64,000 bases of DNA. Source: Diaporthe sp. PMI_573 (taxonomy: Eukaryota; Ascomycota; Sordariomycetes; Diaporthales; Diaporthaceae). Below, in pieces: positions 1 to 11,040 of this stretch. Position 1 is the stretch's first letter, and each line of letters starts with the position of its first letter. A model generated the notes under the pieces. That model worked only from the letters and a program-made list of their open reading frames with translations. It ran no database searches and was not told where the DNA came from. The DNA lies in NCBI GenBank assembly GCA_021399435.1, contig JAJTUP010000127.1, positions 1 to 64,000 of the forward strand, given 5' to 3'. Both the position numbers and the translations under genes were made by a program.

Positions 1-796
1 GACGGGTACTTAACAATATAGGGTATTTATTTCTAACCTTCCTTTAATAAGCTATAAAGCTTAGATTTAAGAATAAGAGTAGTGTTAGCAATAGCTACGT
101 TAGGCTATTCTAGCAAGTACTTAGCTTTATTAAGTATAATTATTTAATCTACTAGTGTATTATATATAGGACCAGTATAGACTCTTTTTATATAAAAAAA
201 GTGCTTAAGGTTCTTGGTAGCCAATGTAGTTAGCTATATATTAATGGTCTAGTCCTTGAATGTTTTCTTGAATTCCCAAAATAGGTCCTTATTAATAGTA
301 TTGTTAGAATTATTGTTATCTATGAACTTAAGTATATAAGCATTATGTAAATAGCTTTATTTAACAGCATTGTTAAAGGAATAAACAATTAAGACCAACA
401 TACCCCAAGCTAGCTAGTTTATATAGATTCGAAGATTATAAGGAATCCGGAATTAGTTCTTTATATTATCTACTATCATCTTATACTTATTATAAAGAAT
501 ATATTCTTTATTACTAGCATTACGTAACTATAATACTAACCTCTTAAGTTGTAAATCCTTATTATTACTTGTTTTAACAATATAGTTATTATCCTTGTTA
601 TCGTTGTTAGCGTCAGTGTTGCCAGTATTAGCTATATCGTTACAGGTACGTGACTATATAGCATGTAACACGGCTTTCCTCTAATGGCGGTTTGTAGCAG
701 ACCGTGCTTTTTATATTAGGTAGTAGTCTGCAGCAGACCGCCCTTTTTATACTAGGTGGTGGTTGTGGATTATATAAGTAGTTAGTTACAGTTAAA

Positions 797-1250
797 GCAG
801 GTTTAGTAACTTAGACTTGTAACCAGGGCCGAAGTAAATTTAATTAGAAGTAACCTATTTTTATAAAAAGTCTAGGGTAACTCTCTTAGTAACTCAGACT
901 TGTTGTTTAGACGTTTTGAAGTAAATTTAATTAGGATGGTCTGTTTTCGTGAAAAGTCTAGGGTAACTCCTTCTATAACTTGTGTGGCCAGGGGGCCAAA
1001 GTAAATTTAATTAAGAGTAACCCGTTTTTGCAAAAAGTCTAGGGTAACTCTCTCTATGACTTATATTTATAGTTAGGCCGAAGTGAATTAAAGTGCCCTG
1101 TTTCTACAAAAAGTCTAGGGTAACTCTCTTTATAACTTTTATGACTAAATTCCGTGACTTAGACTTATAATTAGAGCCGAAGTAAAGTCAGTTTTTGAAG
1201 TAACCCGTTTTTTAAAGAAAGTCTAGGGTAACTCTCTTTATAACTCTTCT
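797..1250 (+). repeat. Degenerate tandem array, five copies of ~76-108 bp
   Basis: Five copies share the 17-base core AAAGTCTAGGGTAACTC at 867-883, 953-969, 1034-1050, 1110-1126 and 1218-1234. Each core is preceded by a weaker GAAGTAAATTTAATTA-like block and a GTAACCCGTTTTT-like block. Core starts are 86, 81, 76 and 108 bp apart, so this is a degenerate minisatellite-like array. Between copies the core is unchanged while the surroundings differ by transitions and small indels. Confidence 0.85.
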
Positions 1251-1395
1251 ATATAGTGTTTTTATTAGTAGCACGTAGCCAAATAGCAAGCACACAACCC
1301 TATATTAGTAAACAAATGTCACCAAAATTTATATATAAATCGTTACTTCTCTAGTATAATCAGTCGTTTAGGTGCTTATAAGGGTGTTTTTTTAT

Positions 1396-1815
1396 TCCGC
1401 AAGATCTAATTAGTCGTTTTTAAGTATTCTTTTTATACTACGAGGTCCAATCAATTTGGTATTAAAGTACCTAATAAAGGAATTATATATTTTCGTGTTA
1501 CATTAATAAAACACGGTCTTTATTAATATAGTTTTATATTATCATGACCTAATTATCAGCACCTTGTTTTAATATAAGATCCAGGGACTCAATATTTCTA
1601 ATCTTTAGCTTTTATTACATAATCATTTATTGATAGGATTTATAATAAACATAACCTTGTCAGTACAGCTTTAATAAAGATCTAGTAGTTATACTAATAG
1701 GTCTAATCACTTGTATCATAATTTCGATATAAGATCTAGAGACTGTGGTATGTTTAATCATAGCACAGATATCGCCAGCCGTTAATAAGTTTTAATAGAG
1801 ATCCAGGGACTCGTC
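1396..1815 (+). repeat. Loose degenerate repeat with AAGATCYAGGGACTC-like motif
   Basis: Variants of an AAGATCCAGGGACTC-like motif recur at about 1401, 1575, 1675, 1731 and 1796, usually after a TTTTAATATA-like string. Spacing is irregular and many copies are mutated, so unit length cannot be fixed by eye. Confidence 0.4.
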
Positions 1816-2002
1816 AAACGTTATTAATAATAATCTACCTCTTCCTTCCTTGCTACTCTATGATCACCTTAAGTAATTACTAATTAGTATTAGTTAAGCT
1901 TTATTATATATAATAGAAAGAAGTATTAGCAAAGAGAAAAGGAGAGTGTAGACCAAATAGGTGTTCTATTAAGTCTAGATGTGGGTTGGTTATTGCTTTA
2001 AA

Positions 2003-2023
2003 GGGTGTGGCGAAGCCACGCCC
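2003..2023. repeat. Short GC-rich hairpin in an AT-rich block
   Basis: Nine-base arms (GGGTGTGGC and GCCACGCCC) flank a GAA loop. The only mismatch is a T where C would pair, consistent with one C-to-T change. Weaker pairing continues outwards (CTTTAAAGGG against CCCTTTATAA), so this may be the centre of a small foldback or MITE remnant. Confidence 0.45.
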
Positions 2024-3099
2024 ATAGGACAACAACCCTTTATAATACAGGCCCCGCGCTAGCCACGGGCCCTCTACTATTTACTTACAGACCTATTCAC
2101 TATAGACCTATCAACCCCTATCCACATATAGATTTAGTAACATAGAATTTAGGGGTACAGGGTCTATAGATCTTAGTAGCGCTAACTCTATTATAGGGTA
2201 GTAATAAGATAACAGTTAGTCTATAGTAGACTAATACTAGTTGGTAGACCCTAGTTAATTAGTTACCTGCTAGGTTGCCCCGGTAGCTGCCCTGATTAGC
2301 CAAAGGGTCTATATATAGCAGATTAGTCAGCTAGATTAGTTAGCGCTTCTAGCCAATACTTAGGTAGGGGCTTCGGTACCTACTAAGGGTAGCCAGAAGT
2401 AATATATAATATTACTACTAAATAAAGCTATTTATAAGCCTTTTGGTTACCCTTTAAGTAATTACTTATTACTATACCCAACTAACAATATTATATAGAA
2501 TTATTTTATTAACATTAAATACTTTTCTTTAATAAAATATCTATTTTAAACTTATATTAATATATTATTCTAATAATGAAAAATATATAAATAAAGTATT
2601 ATAAAGATATAAATTTAATTTTCTTAAATACTAAATTTTCTAAAAAACTTTAAAGCTATATTTTTATTATAAAGAGCTATAAAATATATTTATAAGCTAT
2701 TTTAATCTAGATATAATAAATATATTTTTATATTTTAATTTATATATAAACTTAATATAATATATACTAGTTTAAAACCGTTTCTGACTAATTATAGTCG
2801 AATTACGTTATTATTTTACATTATTTTATTAGCTATATACTATTCTACCCCTACCTTATAAACACCCGCTATACCAAAAGTCTTTAACTTTAACGATATG
2901 TAGCATACTTAATTCTTAGTGTTGAGAAGCAATTTATATATAATTTTAATGCCCTAAAGCTGCTTAATTTTTATATTTAGCTGGTCTACAGATTTCCCAC
3001 CTAGATCTTATAATAACCTTACTTAGAATGTCTTTATTAATGTCCTTATCTTTCTCTACTATTAAACGGAAACGCTTATATATAGGCGCTGCACGTAGG

Positions 3100-3140
3100 G
3101 AGTTACCCTAGACTTTATAGAAGGAGTTACCCTAGACTTT
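3100..3140 (-). repeat. Two inverted copies of the 797-1250 array core
   Basis: GAGTTACCCTAGACTTT, the exact reverse complement of the core of the upstream array, occurs at 3100-3116 and 3124-3140. The two sites lie about 1.9 kb from the last forward copy, so the blocks are mutually inverted and could mark the two ends of one degraded element. Confidence 0.75.
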
Positions 3141-3547
3141 AGACTAGTGGCGTGCGCGCCGAAAGATGAGTTTGGTGGCTATAAGTTGATTTTTTAGGCT
3201 ATTTTAAGACCCTAACTTCGTATCTCTACATTACCCTTATTTCTTACCCAAAAAGCATGTAACTTAGCTCATTAGATAGTCTAATTTCTAAAGTTTATCT
3301 ATATTTTGTTTAGTTACTATTAGGGTTAGGGCTGGCTGGTTATTTAAAGCCAAAGATAGTAGGTCTGAGGGTTGAATTTTTCGGCCTCCCTATCTATACA
3401 TTAGAGCCAACCCACGCGTGCTCGTAGGTAAGACAATGTCAGAGGGACTGTGAGGAGGGCTGATAGAAGCCTACTTAAATTTAATATAAAGTTGTCTAAA
3501 CTACTCTCAAGTATTTCAACAAGGCCTCTAGGTACCCTACTACTATT

Positions 3548-3734
3548 TATAACGCCTAGGCGGAAGCCACGTAGAAGCCTCAACAAAAAGCCCCCACGTC
3601 TAGAAAAGGGCCCGAAGCCCCCACGTCTTAGTTTAGCAGGGGCAAGAATTAGTTTTATACCAGACCTATACCTAATATATATGTTAGCCTTTCTAGTTTA
3701 CTAGCCCATTATACCTAATACAGAGCCTATTATA
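3548..3734 (+). repeat. 5' LTR of chromovirus 1
   Basis: This 187-bp repeat aligns without gaps to 13279-13465. Almost every difference is a transition; I found one transversion. This copy is the more AT-mutated of the pair and is preceded by the CTATT target duplication. The primer-binding site should begin at 3735, but RIP makes the tRNA complement unreadable. Confidence 0.9.
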
Positions 3735-5916
3735 ATTCTGATTCTTCTTTACGTACTACTCATGATATTACCAAAGACTAGTGAAAGGAGGGGAAGATTC
3801 TAAGGAAGTCACGATAATAGCAAGGGTAGTTTAGGAATAGTTTAGCTTAATGATACCTTAGTATAAGAACAGGAACGTAATCAACTACTTTAATAAAGAA
3901 TTAATACTCTAGAAGTAGTCTAAACAGCTGTTAAAGCTAAGCTAAAAGATTTAAAGCTAGCTAATATTACTTTATTACCTATAGCCTACATTTTTTAGTA
4001 ATATAATAGCTAGATAATAGACCTAGAAAGGGCCTATATCTTATACCTATAAACCCTCTATAATGATAAGACAAAGGTAATATATATATTAGACTATGTT
4101 AAGAAGGAGTGCCGAAATTGTTAGGATATTTATATAAAATCCTTAAGAAAAGGAGACGAGTCTATATTTAACTATTATAAGTAGGATAAGTTTAAGACTT
4201 TTAGCTCTAATTTTAAGAAGGATCCCTAAGGCGTATTAGGCATTATTTAAAGCTTGATTAATACTACCTATTAATAAGAAAACTAAGACCTATAGACTTT
4301 TTACTAGTATCTTGAAATATTAAAATTAAAATAAGAGATAAGAAGTAATAGTTTAAGGGCTGAATTCTTTCTCTTAAGACTATTAGGATGGATAATGTTA
4401 AAGATTTAAACAAAATATACCCTAAGCTTGCTAGAGACTAGGGATAAGATAGTTAGGGTTATCTAAGTAATCTAGGTTAGTATCCTAGAAAAGGTGAGAA
4501 AGAGGAAGTATGAGGAGGTAGGCCTAAGAAAGGGGGAATTAATAGAACCCCTAATAAGAGAGGATAAGGGGGAAGCCTTTTAAGAAGTGCTTTAAATGTG
4601 TAGGGTGGAACTTAAAATTATCTACAGTAGTAAGGCCAAGGAAGAGGCCAAGGATTAAGAGCTAGAGGTTCTTATACTTAGTTAAATTAAAATACTTAAG
4701 GAAGTACCTCTAAAGTAACCCTAAAGCTAAATCCTCTAGATGAAATAGACAAGATAACTATATATTATAGGTATGGAAGTATTTATTACTACTTTCTAGA
4801 CTACCTAGTACTAGTAAAAACCATAGTATTAGTAAATTAAGTATAAGGCTGTGGTAATTATTAGTCTAAGGGCTATTAAGGTTAGAATCAAGAAAGAGGA
4901 AACCAAGGTACCTCTTAACTACCTATAGAAATAGTGTTAAAGGTAAAGGAGAAGGACTAGTAACTATATTTGGAAGTAGAAGAAGAGATAGTAGAGGTTT
5001 AGAAGATATTTATAATCTCTAATAAAGTAGCCATAAAGTATGATTAAAAATGTATTAAGATTAATCTAGATATACAGGTATAAGTAGACTTAGTTAGTAT
5101 TTTTTTTATTAAAAAGTTTAGTCTTAAATTATCTATAAAGTTATTAGTATCTATAGTAGGAGTCTAAAAAAGTAAGGTTCCTACTTATAATATCTATTAG
5201 GTTCCCTTATTACTTAAGGATTATTTTAGAAATTAAAGAAAAGAGATATAAGATTATATTATAATCTAAAGAAATTGATTAGAATTTATTTTATTCTTAG
5301 GTATTCTAGGTTTGAAATATTTTTAAATAGAGCTCGAAAGCTATCTAAAGGATTAGTAGCTTTAACAGGATAAGATTTATATAGTAGAACAAACTATAAA
5401 GTCTTTTATAAGAAATCAGGAAAAGGTCTTTTATTATTATATAATCTTTCCTATAGTAGAACCTTTTAGTATAATAGGATAGGAGGAGGATAGTTAATAA
5501 GAACCCTAAGGGATAGATAAAAAGGAGAAACTATCTCTAGATCTATCTTAGATATACCTGTAATTAGTAGGGATAAAGATATTTTTTATTAAAGCTAGAG
5601 CTAAGGAGCTACTATTAAGGAGGAAGGTAAATTATATAATAGATCTAGAAAAAAAAACTTTACCCCCTTTTCTACCTCTACACCTACTATTATTAATAAA
5701 ACTTAAGGTTTTAAGGGAATAGCTTGAAGAGAGTTTAAAGTTAGGATAAATTACCTATAGTAAAAGTCCTACTAGTATACTAGTTTTGTTTATATTAAAA
5801 AAAGATAGAACCCTTTAACTCTATATTAACTATAAGGCTCTTAATAAAGTAATAATAAAAAATCAGTATTCCTTACTACTAGTTTTAGAAATATTAGATT
5901 AATTATTAAGTATATA

Positions 5917-6137
5917 ACGTGGTTCACTAGTCAGTAGGTCATACCAGTTAGTAGGACACTTTTACTAACTTAACTAACTTTTACCAACCCTAGCACCCAC
6001 CAGGTACCAAAGGGTCAGTTAAAATTAGCACCAATTGGTGCTAACTACTTTAAATTCCTTATTTCCAATTAATTCGGTTAATTTAGAGAGGTTGGTGCTG
6101 CTGCAGTGCTAGTCCAAAGTGGACGACTTTTGGTGGG
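5917..6137 (+). repeat. Left terminal inverted repeat of the pogo-type element
   Basis: Pairs with 8022-8241 on the other strand. The outer ~150 bases align without gaps; the innermost ~65 are more diverged but end in a shared CTTTTGGTGGG block. Confidence 0.85.
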
Positions 6138-6670
6138 AAAATCAGCTTCCCCACCAAAATGAAGCATTTTAGCCATGCAGGATCAACCTTAATCTATACT
6201 AGCCAGACCAACTATTTAGGCGGTCTACCACGGACTGCTTGAAAATGTGCTATTATTTACTCGGAATCTAAATGACTAGACTCTTCTATATCTTTCTCAC
6301 AAGTTCTTACATTATACCTAGTCTCGCTATAGTTGCTACATCGTCGTTTAGATAATCTGCCGTAGACTGCCTTCTTGCTATTACCAGCTATTTTACTAGC
6401 TGGCCGCTTCCCCTTTTGTTTTTCTTCAATTATCGCCTGGGAATCCTCAATACTAAGTACCCCTCCAAGCTAGACCTGACTTCTTTTAGCCCTCTAGTGC
6501 TTAGCAAGCCTAATATTAGCCTTCTTAAGGGTACGGACCTGATTATTCAAAAGAGTAATCTAATGTACCATCGCTTGTATGCCCTTTGTGAACTTCTCAA
6601 CTACCTGGATAATTAGTATAGGAGAGCTGCCCTGGTGTATAGATATCCTGCCCTTAAGAAAACTTAACTA

Positions 6671-7790
6671 CTAGATAGTCTGGTTAGTGTTAGATGGTAT
6701 TTGTGATTCCCATTTTGTTGGTAATATAGGGAGGGATTGCACTAGAGTTTGTAGGTAGACATCTAGTTTGGAAATCATAGAATCTGGGTCCCATGGAGAA
6801 ATACCAGCCCCTCTAAACCTAGATTTCATGTTTTCTTCTGTAAAGACCTTGTCATAGGCTGCCTTAAATACAATAAAGAACTTAGACTTAGTGATGTGGT
6901 TAATAGATACCTGGATAAAGAGATTGATCTTATTACTATATATATACTTTAATGGCGAAAATAATGCAATATCTAATGGCTGAAGCAGATGAGATAAGTA
7001 TAGGGGCATGCCAATAGGGATAATATTGTTGTTATTATAGTACTGCTCGAATTCTGCTAATATATAACTCTCGTGTCTATCTAAGACAAGCATCTAGTAC
7101 TTGCCCTTCGTTTACTTAATTGTATGCTTATTAAAGTGCTGAATCTATTCTAGACTAGTCTCGTTATCTATCTACCTATTAGGAGTAGGCTTGATAATCT
7201 AGCTTGGTGGAAAGCCAGACTCTATGGTCTAGTTGGCAAGGTGGTAGGCGCCTTGGACAATCACAAATAGTGGGATACACTAGCCCTTTGTATTAATATA
7301 CTCAATAGCTGTTGCCCATTCCTGGTTTCCAGGCTGTACAGATTTGGCCTTTCCCTGTCTATTGGCACGTGTAATAACTATTGCTATAGTTATTATGCCC
7401 ATCATGAAGCCTGTCTTATCAAAGTTATATAAGTCGTCATCTATAATCCCATACTTAGCTATTATGTTATAGAGTAGCTAGAACTAGTTCCTAATAATCT
7501 CTAGATCTTCGCAGAGGGCCCTTTAGTAATCATAAGGCTAAGAGAATCTTGTTTTTAAACTTAGTTATATATCTATAAAGTATCGTACCCAGTTCTTGCT
7601 AACCAGCTTGCTATCACGCAATGCTAGCAGGAGGTTAGCTATATCTTTTATACTAGAAAGTTGTATTAGAAATCCTTATATATCTTGCTTAATAATATAT
7701 TAGACAAGTATTTGCTCTTCGATTTAGTTAAGTTTATGGTAGTTAATGCATAATTTATCGCGGTTATGTTAGTTATTCATCCTCCTGAAG
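6671..7790 (-). pseudogene. RIP-degraded DDE transposase of the pogo/Fot1 family
   Basis: Read on the minus strand, the region shows an N-terminal DNA-binding remnant, then the DDE catalytic core. The first aspartate is in YNFDKTGF (near 7440), followed by a QPGN.EW block and a G..HL block. The second aspartate is in LVLDRHESY, at the start of the last open segment (6671-7093), followed by HLLQPLDIALFSPLK, a classic pogo/Fot1 signature. The C-terminal 140 codons remain open; upstream there are many TAG/TAA stops. Function is lost. Confidence 0.88.
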
Positions 7791-8021
7791 AGTATACTTC
7801 TAGAGACGTTAAAGATATATATAGCCTAGTATATACTTAAGGGTTTCTTTTGATTTTTTTTGGAGTTCTTAATTACCTAAAGTACTAGTTAGACTTTCTG
7901 TTCTTTTAGATAGATTAGTATAGTAGTTGTTGATTTCTAGCGTGTTAGATATTTAAGTAGGTAGAGTGATGCGAGATTAACGCGAAAAATAGAGACGCGA
8001 TCTACACTAAAAACAAAGCCG

Positions 8022-8241
8022 CCCACCAAAACTTTAAACTTTTAGACTAGTACTGTAATACCACCACACCTCTAAATTGACTAAATTAATTAAAAATAAG
8101 GAATTTAAAGTAGTTGGCACTAATTAGTGCCAATTTTAACTGACCCTTTGGTACCTGGTGGGTGCTGGGGTTGGTAAAAGTTGGTTAAGTTAGTAAAAGT
8201 GTCCCACTAACTAGTATGACCTACTGACTGGTAAACCACGT
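8022..8241 (-). repeat. Right terminal inverted repeat of the pogo-type element
   Basis: Reverse complement of 5917-6137, differing mainly by C/T and G/A transitions. It ends at 8241 immediately before the TA duplication. Confidence 0.85.
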
Positions 8242-11040
8242 TAATACTTTTCTAAAATTAATTTAATAGATATATATTATTAGATTTATATCTAAGAAGG
8301 TGATAAATAAAAGATAGCTTTCTATATATAATATAGTTATTATAAATTTAAAGTAGTGCTGTTTAGATTAACTAATACCCTAGCTATATTTTAATCTTTT
8401 ATTATAGAAGTCTTAGGAGATTATATTAATATCTATATAATTATTTATTTAGACGATATTTTGATTTTTTTAGAAAGTAAAGAGGAGTACGAGAAGTATA
8501 TATAAATGATTATAGATTATCTCGTAATAGTAGAGTTATATAGTAATATTAAGAAGTACTGCTTCTTTTAAGAAGAAATCGAGTTTTTAGGATTTTTAGT
8601 TAAAAGGAAAGGAGTCTAAATAGACCCTAATAGGATTAAGACTATCCGGAAATAGCTAATACTAACTACCTATTATAATATTTAAGTATTCTTGGGTTTC
8701 TATAACTTTTACTAAAGATTTATTAGGAATTACTTAAAAATTATATAACTACTTAATAAATAATTAAAAGGGATATAACATAGCTAAAAACTAGGAAAAA
8801 TTAATCTCTTAGCCCTAGAAAATATTGAAATATAAAGAACCTTTAAAGAGCTTAAGATAAGGTTCTAACAGGTACCTCTTTTCTAACATTACAACCCTAT
8901 ACTCCCTATATAAATCGAGTATAATGTATTAAATAGAGCCGCTACGTCTATAATTTTATAGTAATACCAAGATAAAGGTAAATCCTAATGATATCTAATT
9001 ACTTTCTAGTTAAAGAAGTTCTCTAGAGCTGAGCTCTACTAGATAACTTATAATAAAGAGCTAAGTACTATTATTAAGAGCTTTAAATACTAGCAATAGT
9101 ACCTTAAAGGGGTACAAGAGCTAGTTATAGTTCTTTTTAATTATAATAATCTCTACAGCTTTATAAAGTAAAAAGAACTAATATAAAAGTAGGTTTGATG
9201 GCTTATATATTTAGCCAGGTTTAATTTTACTATTAAACATCGTTTCGGGAGAATAAACCTAGTAAATAGCCTATTAAGAAGGCCTAACTATATATTAAAA
9301 GAAAAGCCTCTAAATTTAAGTTAAATCCTAACTCTAGAATTAAAGATGGTTATAGTTATTAGGAAGGACTCATGATCCTATCTAGAAGACTAATAGCAGG
9401 CCCAGTTTAAGGCTGTAGTTAGAAGTATTAAAGTATAAGAGGTCTTAAAACTTGATTCCTTCTTGATAAAGCATTAGCTTAAGTTTACAGCTTCCCTATA
9501 GGGGTAGTTTATAATAAGAGTCTAGGCCTAGGTATATGTTAGTAATACAGGTATAATATACTAAGGGCTCTACTCTCTATTATTAGACTTAATATATAAA
9601 GCCTAAGGGGAAGACCCTAAGATTTAGGCTATTATTAAAAGGATGAAATCCTTAAATAGTACTATTTTAAATAGTTCTAGTTATGAGTTCTAAGATAAAC
9701 TACTATACTAGAAGAGATATATATATGTGCTAGAACAAGAAGCTTTATAATAGGAGATCCTGTAAACCTACTATAATAAGCTACTAAGTAGATACTAGGG
9801 GTAGACGTAGACATGAATTCTGGTTGAAAGACATTTTTACTAGCTAGGCTTGAGGACCTTTATTGTAGACTATATATACTTTTGTATAATATATTAATAT
9901 GTATCTGTGTTACGTTATCGCCTATATAGAGAGCTTGCTTTATTACTAATTCCATTAGGCCCTATGTAAGAACTTAGTATAGACTTTATTACTAGACTTC
10001 TAACTACTATTAGAGATAGTAAGGAAGTAAATGTAATCCTGGTTATAGTAGATTGTTATACTAAGATGAGTTTCTTTATTATAATAAATATAATGATAAA
10101 TATTGCTGAACTAGCTAAAATCTTTTATAGGGAGATTAAGTATAAATAGAGACTACCTAAAGAAATCATAACTAATAGAGGTACGACCTTTACTAGTAAG
10201 TTTTAGAAGATACTTTACTAGCTAAGTAGGATTAAAACCTAATATACTACTACTTATTATCTATAAGGTAATAGATAAATAAAAAGGATAAATTAAATCT
10301 TAGAACAATATCTAAGGGTATTTATAGTAGAAAACATCTAGAACTAGCTAAACCTGTTATATATTATATTTTTCATATATAATTTAATATAAAGCACTAT
10401 AATTAAGATAAGCCTATTTAAAGCTCTCTTTAGCTATAAACCGTCTTTTACTATCCCGTATAATAAATGGCCTACTAAGGACAGTGTCCCTTAGAGGGAG
10501 GTACTAGTAGTCAAGAAATATATAGAGAAACTTTAGCGAATTTAAATAGACTATAAGGAGAACTGGAAATAGGTAGTTGAGATATAGGTCCGAAATTATA
10601 ACGATTAATACTAACCCATGTAATTTAAGATTAGCTAATAAGTATTACTAACAACTAAGTATCTACTCCTAAAAAATAGGAAGCTTGCTCTATAAAGGGT
10701 TAGCCTATTTAGGATTATGTTTTAAGTAGGTAAACAAGCTTATAGTCTAACCCTCCTAGAGAAGTACTTATAAATATACTATGTTTACTACGTAAGCTAG
10801 CTAGAGCCTTAGATAATAAGGAACCTAAAGGACCTAATAGAGGGCATTTTAGATCTACTAGACCTAGAGGACGAACAAGCCAAATAAGAGCTAGAGGAGA
10901 TTTAAGACTACTAGGAAATCAAGGACACTATATACTACCTAATAAAGTAGAAGGGGTAGCCTAGTAAATATAATTTATAGGTACTAGAAGGCAAGATATT
11001 AGTAGACGAAACTATTTAGAAGTACTAGAGAGGGAGAAGA

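Larger units (their letters stand above)
1..3547. other. AT-rich, RIP-degraded repeat block, no intact gene
   Basis: The stretch is very rich in TA and TTA/TAA steps and has no long open frame, as expected of RIP-mutated repeats in ascomycetes. It contains two clusters of a short conserved motif in opposite orientation (797-1250 and 3100-3140) and a looser repeat at about 1396-1815. GC-rich islands near 2003-2080 and 3150-3180 look like less mutated remnants. Translation of both strands gives no family I recognise. The left flank of the 5' LTR at 3548 belongs to this block; it may be older transposon sequence. Confidence 0.7.
5917..8241 (-). mobile_element. Pogo/Fot1-type DNA transposon nested in chromovirus 1
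   Basis: The element starts ACGTGGTT and ends AACCACGT, is 2,325 bp long and is flanked by TA at 5915-5916 and 8242-8243, the target duplication of Tc1/mariner/pogo elements. Its terminal inverted repeats are unusually long: strong pairing runs about 150 bp and weaker pairing to about 215 bp (5917 to ~6137 and ~8022 to 8241). Differences between the arms are essentially all transitions, indicating RIP after insertion. The transposase remnant lies on the minus strand. Confidence 0.93.
4150..11040 (+). pseudogene. Degenerate gag-pol with C-terminal chromodomain
   Basis: Reading through many TAG/TAA stops, the plus strand shows a gag-like patch near 4150-4250, reverse transcriptase with the catalytic YLDD box at 8446-8457 followed by ILIF, an RNase H region around 8900-9250, and an integrase with an SMDFI-like core near 9965-9990. 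A chromodomain lies near 10900-11030, readable as EEI..Y..IKDT.YYLIK.KG. Domain order RT-RNaseH-IN-chromodomain is that of Ty3/gypsy chromoviruses. The pogo insertion at 5917-8241 splits RT just before the first conserved RT block. No functional protein can be made. Confidence 0.85.

Noticed and set aside
797..1250. CRISPR-like spaced repeat array
   Set aside because: The repeats are a degenerate tandem array in a eukaryotic RIP region, with no unique spacers of constant length and no cas genes.
797..3140. Telomeric repeats (TAGGGT within the core)
   Set aside because: The motif occurs once per ~80-bp unit, not as head-to-tail TTAGGG, so it is not a telomere tract.
3450..3704. 84-codon frame crossing the 5' LTR boundary
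   Set aside because: It straddles the exact insertion point of the LTR element, so it cannot be a native gene.
6416..6616. 66-codon plus-strand frame inside the pogo element
   Set aside because: It runs against the transposase strand and has no family resemblance; chance opening in an element with uneven RIP.
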